A DNA stretch of 64,000 nucleotides from GCA-002727735 sp038134525 (GTDB lineage Bacteria > Bacteroidota > Bacteroidia > Flavobacteriales_D > Parvicellaceae). The notes under the pieces were generated by a model. It saw nothing but the letters and a program-made list of their open reading frames with translations, was not told the DNA's origin and did not search any database. The stretch is taken from assembly GCA_038134525.1 (NCBI GenBank), contig JAYPVI010000004.1:1-64000 (forward strand). Direction: 5' to 3'. A program made the translations under genes and the position numbers. Positions within the stretch are counted from its first letter, which is position 1. Every line of letters begins with the position of its first letter. This document shows, piece after piece, positions 23,876 to 31,647 of the stretch.

Positions 23876-24930
23876 TTTTTTAGAATCCTAAAAACATCCT
23901 GAGCTGTGCTTGAAAACACTTTAGCATAATAAATTCCATTACTTAAATAATCTAAAGAAATAGAATTACAATCTTCACAAGATAATATCTGTTTACCCAA
24001 CTCATCGAATAACGTAATATTAAAACGCAAAGCCGTATTTGTTAATTCAAAATGGACTTTTCCATGAGTAGGATTCGGGTAACAAGCCAATTTAACCTCC
24101 ATAAGACGATTCCCTACATGTAATTGATCTAAGTACCAAGATTGTATAGGGAAACCACCTTGAAATGCAACTTCCAAAACTGGAAATCCTTCATTTAAGC
24201 TAAACCATTGAAATAAATTGACATCTGGTTGATCAAAGGTAGTTCCAAATTGAAACTGATCTATATATAAAGTGTCTCTTTGTTTAATGACAGACTTAAC
24301 CCTTATGACATCATAAGTCTGAAAAGGAGTTTGTAAAGAACCCCAACCGTCTACTTCATATTCTCTTCTTATCCATTGACCATATGTTCCAAGTGATGGA
24401 ACAGAGGCTAAGTAATACGCTCTAGATGAATCAATATTACCATACGAAAGGGGAAAATGAAAAATTGTTTCTATAGTGTCATATCGAACAGAAGCCGGTA
24501 AACCATTAATATTAGCACCAAAACCTACTTTTTTTAAAGCAGATGAAGATGTTCTAAAATAATCATAACGATCAGTAATTTGTAAATTAGGCACATTTGT
24601 TATATCCATACCTTTCTGTGCAAAATTGGCAACATGATTTGGGTATAAAAAAATATTATTGAAAAAAAGTTGATAAGGAAATGGAGTTTGGTTAACTGCA
24701 ACATTAACTAAGGAATCTTGTCCTGAATACATTATGGATGAAAAATCCCAATTGTAGTTTGGACCAGTAGCATAAAAATCAACATTTAAGTCAGGAATAA
24801 AATTTGATTTATAAGCAATATCACCAACATTACTATAGTTAGAGATTGTATAACTTATTTGTGAATTAAACTGCAATCCACAAAAAATGATAAAAAACAG
24901 TTTAGTAGTTATGGATTTAAAACTCAGCAT
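23872..24930 (-). CDS. Secreted protein with T9SS type A sorting domain
   Basis: The product has 352 residues. It has an N-terminal signal peptide (about 1-24, cleaved near FNSQ) and an all-beta body with no enzyme motif. The C-terminal T9SS type A domain runs from about residue 280 and includes CYPNPTHGKVHFEL, LFDELGKQIL, LSNGIYYAKVFSS and FRILKN. Proteins with this domain cross the outer membrane through T9SS and are released or anchored at the surface. The body contains the fragment WSLNEGFPVLEV seen in other Bacteroidota cell-surface proteins. The function is otherwise unknown. The 3' end shares a 4-nt stop overlap with the ZIP gene. Confidence 0.85.
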   Translation of the reverse strand: MLSFKSITTKLFFIIFCGLQFNSQISYTISNYSNVGDIAYKSNFIPDLNVDFYATGPNYNWDFSSIMYSGQDSLVNVAVNQTPFPYQLFFNNIFLYPNHVANFAQKGMDITNVPNLQITDRYDYFRTSSSALKKVGFGANINGLPASVRYDTIETIFHFPLSYGNIDSSRAYYLASVPSLGTYGQWIRREYEVDGWGSLQTPFQTYDVIRVKSVIKQRDTLYIDQFQFGTTFDQPDVNLFQWFSLNEGFPVLEVAFQGGFPIQSWYLDQLHVGNRLMEVKLACYPNPTHGKVHFELTNTALRFNITLFDELGKQILSCEDCNSISLDYLSNGIYYAKVFSSTAQDVFRILKN

Positions 24931-24959
24931 CTATAAATTTACACCTTTAAAATAAAAAA

Positions 24960-25583
24960 TTGCATCGAATTTCAATAATAATATCTTTAATAGTACTGCA
25001 AGGATTGATTAATATTTCCACTTCACAAACTAATTTAATTCAGTTTAGTGGTGTTGTTGTTTCTCAGGACAGTCTACAGCCAGTACCCTACTGTAGTATT
25101 ATTGACAAAAAAACCAAAAGAGGTACAACATCAGATTACTTTGGTTATTTCTCTTTTGTAGCAAGTCAGGGTGATACCATTAATTTTAGTTGCATTGGAT
25201 ATAAAAATTCTGCTTTCATCATCCCTGATACTTTAACAACAAATAAATATTCGCTAATTCAAGTTCTATTTCAAGATACTATTCTTCTCAAAACAGCCGT
25301 TGTATACCCATGGCCTTCAAAAGAACAATTTGCTAAAGCCTTTGTAGAAACAGTAATTCCAAATGATGACTATAAAAGAGCGATGAAAAATCTATCTAGA
25401 TCTCAACTTAATGAACGAATGAAATTCACTCCTATGGATGGAGGATTAAATTTCAAGTGGCAACAACAGCAAATTCAAAGTAAATTATATTATGCAGGAC
25501 AATACCCCCCCAATAATATTCTAAATCCAATTGCATGGGCAAAATTCATAGAAGCCTGGAAAAGAGGAGATTTTAAAAATTAA
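24960..25583 (+). CDS. Secreted protein with carboxypeptidase-regulatory-like domain
   Basis: The product has 207 residues. A signal peptide (about 1-22) is followed by a CarboxypepD_reg-like beta sandwich (about 28-110): FSGVVVSQDSLQPVPYCSI, KRGTTSDYFGYFSF, GDTINFSCIGYK. The remainder (about 115-207) is helical and specific to a Bacteroidota group. The start is TTG, because no ATG or GTG lies before the signal sequence. It ends 2 nt before a TonB receptor gene whose N-terminus has the same domain, so they are very likely one unit. It may act with that receptor at the outer membrane, but this is inferred from position only. Confidence 0.75.
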   Translation: MHRISIIISLIVLQGLINISTSQTNLIQFSGVVVSQDSLQPVPYCSIIDKKTKRGTTSDYFGYFSFVASQGDTINFSCIGYKNSAFIIPDTLTTNKYSLIQVLFQDTILLKTAVVYPWPSKEQFAKAFVETVIPNDDYKRAMKNLSRSQLNERMKFTPMDGGLNFKWQQQQIQSKLYYAGQYPPNNILNPIAWAKFIEAWKRGDFKN

Positions 25584-25585
25584 GC

Positions 25586-28234
25586 ATGACAATTAATCGA
25601 TTTTTATTTTTTCTTTTTTTCTTTTTAATCGTTTGTGATTTAAAAGCACAAACGATTAAATTAAGTGGAGTTGTAGAGGACATTAAAGGAAATCCTATTG
25701 AAGATGTGAGCGTAACTATTTCAGAAAGTAATAAAGGAACAACCACAAATAAAGAAGGAGAATATCAATTAATAGTTCCAAAAGATCAAAAAATATCCAT
25801 CTATTTTTCTCACGTGAATTATAAAAAAGAGGAGAAAAAAATATACACAAAAGATGACATTCAATTACATATTGATTTAAAAACTAAAACACTAAAAACA
25901 CTTGAGGTTGAATATATAGATCCTGGAAGTTCACCAATAGAATTATTACCAACCATAGATGCATCAAACATTGCTTTACCTAGTTCAAATATTGAAGGAC
26001 TTCTTTCTTCCATAAGTTTTGGTGTTCGCCAAAACAATGAGTTATCCTCTGGCTTTAATGTAAGAGGTGGTAATTTTGATGAAAATTTAATTTACGTTAA
26101 CGGAATTGAAGTTTATAGACCTTTTTTGGCCCGATCTGGTCAACAAGAAGGATTGAGTTTTATCAATCCATCAATGATAGACAACATTCTTTTTTCTGCT
26201 GGTGGATTTGATGCAATTTACGGAGATAAACTATCTAGTGTTTTAGATATTACATACAGAGAACCAAAATCATTTGGAGCCAACATAACAACTAGCTTAC
26301 TTGGAGCACAATTTCAAATTGAAGACAAAGTCACCAACAGATTTAACTACAATGTAGGGTTTAGATATAGAACGAATGCTTATTTATTAGGTGCTTTAGA
26401 CACAAAAGGAGAATACAAACCTAAATTCTCCGATATTCAAGGATTATTCAACTACCAAATTAATGAGGATTTAAAGTTAAGCTATTATGGAAGTATAGCA
26501 AACAACTTATTCTCTGTAAAACCTGAAAATAGACAAACTAATTTTGGAAGTATCAATGAAGCATTAAGATTTACAGTTTATTATGAAGGGCAAGAAAACA
26601 CGCAGTTTCAAACATGGATGAGTGCTTTAGTGTTAAAACATCGTGTAACAGAGAGATTAAATCTAAATTACTATGTATCGACATTCAATACTAATGAAAC
26701 GGAATTTTTCGATGTATTAGGCGAATACAGACTGGATGAACTAGAGCGAGATTTAGGAAGTGAGGAATATGGAGAAGTAGCTTATAATAGAGGTGTAGGT
26801 GCATTTTTAAATCATGCACGAAATGAATTGAAAGCAAACGTGTATAACATATATCATAAAGGCGATTTAAAAAACAACAATAATAAAACAAATTGGGGAA
26901 TTAAATTTCAGCGTGATTTCGTAACCAATAATATAAATGAATGGAATTATATAGATTCATCTCGATTTAACACGCCAAAACCACAAGATAGTATTGGCTA
27001 TGTCAATGCAGTAAATATTCCGTATCAATATCTTGAATTAAGTAAGTCTATTCATGCCCAAACTGCTATGAATTCTTCTAGAGTTACAGGGTTTCTACAA
27101 CATCGAATTCGGTTTAAGAAACAAAAAGAAATTAAACTATACTTTAATGATACCTTAAATCAATCTACAGTTGACACTAGTTTTTTTGATGATGACTATT
27201 TTACACTCACATTTGGAGTTCGTGGCAATCATTGGACATACAATCAACAAACTGTATTTTCTCCAAGAATAAACTTCAAATGGAAACCTGCTATTTACAA
27301 ATTAGAAAATCAATCTTTTTACAGAAAAAACATTACCCTAAGAGCAGCAACAGGCTACTACTATCAACCTCCCTTTTTTAGAGCTGCTAGAAATTTATCA
27401 GGGGAATTAAATCCAATGATAAGAGCACAAAAATCTATTCATTTTGTATTTGGTGGAGACATGGTATTTGACATGTGGGGAAGAAAATTTAAGGCAGGGT
27501 CTGAGTTGTACTATAAATTACTAGATGATATTATTCCTTATGAAATTGAAAATGTAAGGGTCAACTATTATGGTGAAAATAATGCAACAGGTTTTGCAAG
27601 AGGAATAGATTTTAAAATAAACGGAGAATTTGTTAAAGGAATACAGTCATATGCCTCATTAAGTTGGCTTCAAACCAAAGAAGATATCATTGATGACGGG
27701 TATTATAATTATTTTAATTCGAATGGGGATAAAATAATACCTGGATATACGTTAAACAATGTTCCAACGGATAGCATCTTTATAGAACCTGGCATGATTC
27801 CAAGACCAACGGATCAAAGATTATCATTTTCATTATTTTTCCAAGATGAAATGCCAGATGATTGGGATACTGAAAAAGTAAAGTGGAGCACAATGAAACT
27901 GAACATAAATATTCTATTTGGAACACGGCTTCCCTACGGACCTCCTGGCAATGAACGATATTCTGACACCCTAAGATCTTCTTTATACAGAAGAATTGAC
28001 ATTGGGTTTTCAAAAGATTTAATCCAATCAACAACAGACAAATCAAAATACAGTCAAAAATCGATTATTCATAGAATTGATGCAATGTGGATCGCTTTTG
28101 AAGTGTTTAATCTACTCGACATTTCTAACACCACAAACTATACCTGGATTAATGATGTAAGTGGAAGAAAATATTCGGTTCCAAGTTTTTTAACCTCGAG
28201 AAGATTAAACCTTAAATTAGTAGCTAGATTCTAA
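25586..28234 (+). CDS. TonB-dependent outer-membrane receptor
   Basis: The product has 882 residues: a signal peptide (about 1-22), a carboxypeptidase-regulatory-like domain (about 25-110, LSGVVEDIKGNPIEDVSVTI), a plug domain (about 125-230, with FNVRGGNFDENLIYVNGIEVYRP and FSAGGFDAIYGDKLSSVLDI) and a large beta barrel ending in LNLKLVARF with a C-terminal aromatic. Such receptors import bulky nutrients using TonB energy. No SusD-like partner follows, so it is not a standard polysaccharide locus. Its neighbours are the 24960 gene (2 nt) and a phosphoribosyltransferase (2 nt), giving no clue to substrate. Confidence 0.92.
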   Translation: MTINRFLFFLFFFLIVCDLKAQTIKLSGVVEDIKGNPIEDVSVTISESNKGTTTNKEGEYQLIVPKDQKISIYFSHVNYKKEEKKIYTKDDIQLHIDLKTKTLKTLEVEYIDPGSSPIELLPTIDASNIALPSSNIEGLLSSISFGVRQNNELSSGFNVRGGNFDENLIYVNGIEVYRPFLARSGQQEGLSFINPSMIDNILFSAGGFDAIYGDKLSSVLDITYREPKSFGANITTSLLGAQFQIEDKVTNRFNYNVGFRYRTNAYLLGALDTKGEYKPKFSDIQGLFNYQINEDLKLSYYGSIANNLFSVKPENRQTNFGSINEALRFTVYYEGQENTQFQTWMSALVLKHRVTERLNLNYYVSTFNTNETEFFDVLGEYRLDELERDLGSEEYGEVAYNRGVGAFLNHARNELKANVYNIYHKGDLKNNNNKTNWGIKFQRDFVTNNINEWNYIDSSRFNTPKPQDSIGYVNAVNIPYQYLELSKSIHAQTAMNSSRVTGFLQHRIRFKKQKEIKLYFNDTLNQSTVDTSFFDDDYFTLTFGVRGNHWTYNQQTVFSPRINFKWKPAIYKLENQSFYRKNITLRAATGYYYQPPFFRAARNLSGELNPMIRAQKSIHFVFGGDMVFDMWGRKFKAGSELYYKLLDDIIPYEIENVRVNYYGENNATGFARGIDFKINGEFVKGIQSYASLSWLQTKEDIIDDGYYNYFNSNGDKIIPGYTLNNVPTDSIFIEPGMIPRPTDQRLSFSLFFQDEMPDDWDTEKVKWSTMKLNINILFGTRLPYGPPGNERYSDTLRSSLYRRIDIGFSKDLIQSTTDKSKYSQKSIIHRIDAMWIAFEVFNLLDISNTTNYTWINDVSGRKYSVPSFLTSRRLNLKLVARF

Positions 28235-28236
28235 AT

Positions 28237-28743
28237 ATGCATGAAATGAGTAAAGAAAAAAATCAAATTTTAAACCATGATGAAGTCATTAAAAAACTTC
28301 AACGCATAACTCATCAAATCATAGAAGACAATTTCAATGAAAAAAACCTTGTTTTAGTTGGTATTAGTAAAAATGGCTTTTCACTAGCTAAATACTTTGC
28401 TGAAAAATTGTCAAATCAATTCAATATATCTTTGATTGAATTAAAAATCAATAAAAAAAAACCTGCAATCCATAATATCGAATTAGCTCCAGCTGAAAAT
28501 TTAGAGAGTCGAAAAGTAATTTTAATTGATGATGTACTCAATACAGGTAAAACACTAATGCATGCGGCATCTTGTTTAACATCAATGCAAATATCTGGGA
28601 TGAAAACAATCGCTTTAATTGATAGACGGCACCGGTCCTTTCCAATTAAGGCTGATTGGGCAGGTTTAACACTGTCAACTACCCTTCAAGAACACATTTC
28701 AGTTGAAATTATAAATGGAAAGTATCAGGTTTTTTTAGTCTAA
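28237..28743 (+). CDS. PRTase-family protein (PyrR/hypoxanthine PRTase-like)
   Basis: The product has 168 residues. The PRPP-binding motif VILIDDVLNTGKTLMHA (about residues 89-105) is clear, and NLVLVGISKNGFSLAKYFAEKL (about 30-51) is the substrate-side loop. The RRHRSFPIKADWAGLTL stretch resembles PyrR-type uracil phosphoribosyltransferases. Whether it is an enzyme or a nucleotide-sensing regulator is undecided. The first ATG is used; an ATG three codons later (28246) is equally possible. It follows the TonB receptor by 2 nt, and its TAA shares CTAA with the carbonic anhydrase stop. Confidence 0.83.
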   Translation: MHEMSKEKNQILNHDEVIKKLQRITHQIIEDNFNEKNLVLVGISKNGFSLAKYFAEKLSNQFNISLIELKINKKKPAIHNIELAPAENLESRKVILIDDVLNTGKTLMHAASCLTSMQISGMKTIALIDRRHRSFPIKADWAGLTLSTTLQEHISVEIINGKYQVFLV

Positions 28744-29303
28744 TTTACAAAGTCAACTACACCACTACCCAAATTATAGTATCCAGATTTTATTACCACG
28801 TTATTATTTGAAACAGCGTCTGCTATTATTTGGCTATTTGATGCTAAAGCCTTTGCATTATTAACTGCATTAATTTTTATTACTTCAGCTAGTTCTTTTC
28901 CTTGTCCTGCATCTACTGCTTCAGAAATATGATCTGTTAAATGATTTAAATTAGGTCCATTATCTCCTCCATTAACGGCTGCAGTAACAGCGCCACAACT
29001 TTCGTGTCCCAATACCAATATCATTTTACAATTTAGATGTGCAACTGCATATTCTATGCTTGCAATGGAACTTTTATTAGCAATATTTCCTGCGACTCTA
29101 ACTACAAATAATTCTCCGATATTACAATCAAAAATCATTTCTGGAACAACTCTTGAATCAGCACAACTTAAAACAATTGCAAATGGTTGTTGACCACCAG
29201 TAAGAGAACCTCTAAGCTCTTGATCACTTGATGGGGTTTCTTGATCGTTAATGTATCGTTTATTACCTTCTATTAATCTCTCATAAATTTCTTGTGCGTT
29301 CAT
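28740..29303 (-). CDS. Beta-class carbonic anhydrase
   Basis: The enzyme catalyses interconversion of CO2 and bicarbonate. The 187 residues are short but complete. Zinc ligands lie in SCADSR (Cys and Asp/Arg dyad, about 46-51) and GHESCGAV (His and Cys, about 98-105), with VVRVAGN between. No signal peptide is seen, so the enzyme is cytosolic. Its start overlaps the stop of the LuxC-like gene by 4 nt, showing co-transcription and probable coupling. Bicarbonate supply could feed carboxylases such as the acyl-CoA carboxylase at 44562, but that is speculation. Confidence 0.95.
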   Translation of the reverse strand: MNAQEIYERLIEGNKRYINDQETPSSDQELRGSLTGGQQPFAIVLSCADSRVVPEMIFDCNIGELFVVRVAGNIANKSSIASIEYAVAHLNCKMILVLGHESCGAVTAAVNGGDNGPNLNHLTDHISEAVDAGQGKELAEVIKINAVNNAKALASNSQIIADAVSNNNVVIKSGYYNLGSGVVDFVN

Positions 29304-30373
29304 CTATTATAATTTTTATTGTTAATTAAAAAACGTATAGTATCTACTCCATCAGCGTAATCGGAAAGGGATGGCATTTGTGCAGTTCCAAAAGGAATAC
29401 CTCCAATTCCAACTCTACATTGAATTTCGTTTTGAATATAGCTCAATTTTTTGTTTAATTCCATTATGTTCTCATAATACTCATAATTTACTACGCTAAC
29501 TGGTGAATGAAGTTTTTCATCTTCTCGAAGAATCATAAAGCCATTATCCAAAAATGAAATATTTTCTAAAAGATAAATAGATTTATTATAATCGTAATTA
29601 TTCATGTACTTCACATGATTCATAACTTCATTAGCGCCATAAAAAGATTTGAATATTTTATTGATGTCATAACCCTTTTTAATGTAAAGTTTTGTAACTG
29701 ATCGACACCCTAAACCGAAATAATTAAATACGTCTTTAGAAAGTTCATCAAGTTCTGAATCCGTAGTATTTTCATCTATGACTGCAATAGATGTTCTGTT
29801 TTTTCTAAACAAATGTGGTTTTTTTCCAAAATAATATTCAAAATACCGGTTTGTATTGTTGGTTCCTGTTGCAATGACCATATCATATTTGTCTGCTTTA
29901 CCCTCAACAATTTCAACCTGTTTCATCAAATCAACAGAAAATAGAGATAAAAGCTTTATCATAAAAGGAATAATCACATCATCATTATGAGATAGTTTAA
30001 TCTTAACATTAAATCCCATTAAAAAACAACAAATAAAGTCATGCCAACCAACCATGGGTAAGTTTCCAGCTAGTATGAGTAATACTGATTTTGATGATGA
30101 TTTATTGGGAACAGGATAACAACTTAACCATGAATTAAGATTTTCTTGAGTTATTTGATCTGCCCAAATAGATAATGAATGTTGAATCATTTTATCAGTA
30201 AACCAAGGATTTTTGATATTTGCTAACTTTAAAACAGCTTTAAATTCATTGAAGATACTTTCTTCAACACCCATTTCATATCCATTCCATTGCTCTGATT
30301 TTAAAAGCCAATTTAAAGAAGCTCCCCAATGTGACAAAGCAGCTTTTCTGTCAACAAAATTATTTGTAGTCAT
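29300..30373 (-). CDS. LuxC-like acyl-CoA reductase
   Basis: The product has 357 residues from the chosen ATG. The sequence follows the LuxC/acyl-CoA reductase family: VLLILAGNLPMVGWHDFICC (about 99-118), a cofactor region near VIATGTNNTNRYF, and the catalytic Cys in YFGLGCRSVTKLY (about 217-229). LuxC reduces fatty acyl groups to aldehydes with NADPH. Here there is no LuxD, LuxE or luciferase, so it works in some other context. A TTG two codons upstream is not used as the start. The gene is divergent from a ferredoxin gene with interleaved promoters, and overlaps the carbonic anhydrase by 4 nt. Confidence 0.85.
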   Translation of the reverse strand: MTTNNFVDRKAALSHWGASLNWLLKSEQWNGYEMGVEESIFNEFKAVLKLANIKNPWFTDKMIQHSLSIWADQITQENLNSWLSCYPVPNKSSSKSVLLILAGNLPMVGWHDFICCFLMGFNVKIKLSHNDDVIIPFMIKLLSLFSVDLMKQVEIVEGKADKYDMVIATGTNNTNRYFEYYFGKKPHLFRKNRTSIAVIDENTTDSELDELSKDVFNYFGLGCRSVTKLYIKKGYDINKIFKSFYGANEVMNHVKYMNNYDYNKSIYLLENISFLDNGFMILREDEKLHSPVSVVNYEYYENIMELNKKLSYIQNEIQCRVGIGGIPFGTAQMPSLSDYADGVDTIRFLINNKNYNR

Positions 30374-30383
30374 ATTCAATTTC

Positions 30384-30391
30384 TATATTTG
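30384..30391 (+). promoter_or_regulatory. -7 box TATATTTG for ferredoxin gene
   Basis: This is an exact TAnnTTTG on the + strand, 24 nt before the ATG at 30416. It lies 2 bp from the minus-strand box at 30394-30401. Confidence 0.6.
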
Positions 30392-30393
30392 CA

Positions 30394-30401
30394 CAAAAAT
30401 A
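30394..30401 (-). promoter_or_regulatory. -7 box TATTTTTG for LuxC-like gene
   Basis: This is an exact TAnnTTTG on the minus strand, 20 nt before the ATG at 30373. The two transcripts from this gap would start inside each other's -7 region, so the promoters should interfere. Confidence 0.55.
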
Positions 30402-30415
30402 AAAACCATTACATA

Positions 30416-30769
30416 ATGGCCATAAAAATAACAGATGAATGTATAAACTGCGGTGCTTGTGAACCCGAATGCCCAAATACTGCGATTTATGAAGGTGGAG
30501 CTGAATGGAAGTTTTCCGAAGGAACATCATTAAAAGGCCCTTACACAGGTAAAAATTCAAAAATCACCGTTGATGCAGACAAGGCAAATGAACCTGTAGA
30601 TATGGATATTTATTATATAGTTACCGATAAGTGTACTGAATGTAAAGGGTTCCATGATGAACCCCAGTGTGCAGCTGTTTGTCCTGTAGATTGCTGCGTG
30701 CCAGATGAAGATTGGCAAGAAGAAGAAACTGATTTATTGGCAAAAAAAGATAGCTTACACCTAAATTAA
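30416..30769 (+). CDS. 4Fe-4S dicluster ferredoxin
   Basis: The product has 117 residues from the ATG at 30416 (MAIKITDECINCGACEPECP). The two cluster motifs are CINCGACEPECPN near the N-terminus and CTECKGFHDEPQCAAVCPVDCC near residues 73-94. The longer gap in the second motif is typical of this bacterial ferredoxin type. It is an electron carrier of the cytosol. The upstream TTG of the longer frame falls inside the promoter box, so it is not used. It is divergent from the LuxC-like reductase. The association suggests shared regulation, though its redox partner is unknown. Confidence 0.92.
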   Translation: MAIKITDECINCGACEPECPNTAIYEGGAEWKFSEGTSLKGPYTGKNSKITVDADKANEPVDMDIYYIVTDKCTECKGFHDEPQCAAVCPVDCCVPDEDWQEEETDLLAKKDSLHLN

Positions 30770-30801
30770 TCTTTGGTCTTTTTTTTGATTAATTTGCAGA
30801 A

Positions 30802-31647
30802 ATGAAGTGGTTTATTTCTATATCATTGTTGGTATCAAATCAATTTTACGTTGGGCAGACCTTAAAACAATTTGAAGACACATTAATATCCTTGCTTAGA
30901 AATGTCCAAACCGAAAAAAACACACAATTAATTGATCAAAACAATAACCACTTTAAATCTTATCTGGAAAAAGTAATTAATCACCCCGCTTCATTCGATT
31001 ATAAATTTGATAGTCTTTCAAAATATATGAGTACGATAAAGTCACCTGATGAGACGTTTCGTATATACAATTGGAATATTGAACAAAAAAATCAAACTCA
31101 ATTTTATGAGTGTTGGGTGAATAAAAATGATGGCACTATTATTAAATTACGTGATCACCAAAAATTAATACCTGAAATTGAGTATGCTACATTAACTGAA
31201 AACGCATGGTTTGGAGCATTGTATTATAAAATAATTCCAGTAGTTAAAAAAAATAAAACCTATTATACTCTTCTTGGTTGGGATGGAAATGATATGTTTT
31301 CAAATAAAAAAATAATAGAAGTTCTTGAGTTTAAAAAAAACAGATTGCAATTTGGAAATTCATTGTTTAGATACCCCAATAAAAAAGTAAAAAAAAGAGT
31401 TGTACTACAATACAATAAGCAATCATACATGTCTTTAAAACACGATTTAATTAGAAAAGAAAATTACATCATTTTTGATCACTTAGTACCAACATCACCT
31501 CATTTGAAAGACTTTCCTGATTGGTATGTTACGGATTTAAGTTTTGATGCTTTTAAATGGGATGGTGACCAATGGATCTATATTAAAGATTTCGATGCCA
31601 AATCACTAAAGATATTAAGGCGACCTTTTAATGACCCCAACAAGTAA
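30802..31647 (+). CDS. Conserved hypothetical secreted protein
   Basis: The product has 281 residues. A signal peptide (about 1-18, cleaved near YVGQ) leads into a domain with LTENAWFGALYYKIIPV and YYTLLGWDGNDMFSNKKIIEVL near the middle and WYVTDLSFDAFKWDGDQWIYIKDF at the end. I recognise it as a pattern seen in Bacteroidota proteins of unknown function, with no catalytic motif. It starts 32 nt after the ferredoxin stop. A box TTAATTTG, one base off consensus, precedes it. It abuts the convergent T9SS gene exactly, with no base between the stops. Confidence 0.6.
   Translation: MKWFISISLLVSNQFYVGQTLKQFEDTLISLLRNVQTEKNTQLIDQNNNHFKSYLEKVINHPASFDYKFDSLSKYMSTIKSPDETFRIYNWNIEQKNQTQFYECWVNKNDGTIIKLRDHQKLIPEIEYATLTENAWFGALYYKIIPVVKKNKTYYTLLGWDGNDMFSNKKIIEVLEFKKNRLQFGNSLFRYPNKKVKKRVVLQYNKQSYMSLKHDLIRKENYIIFDHLVPTSPHLKDFPDWYVTDLSFDAFKWDGDQWIYIKDFDAKSLKILRRPFNDPNK

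Noticed and set aside
25586..28234. SusC/SusD-type polysaccharide locus
   Set aside because: There is no SusD-like gene and no carbohydrate-active enzyme beside the receptor.
30389..30415. TTG start for the ferredoxin at 30389
   Set aside because: The codon is part of the promoter box and adds residues before the usual ferredoxin start.
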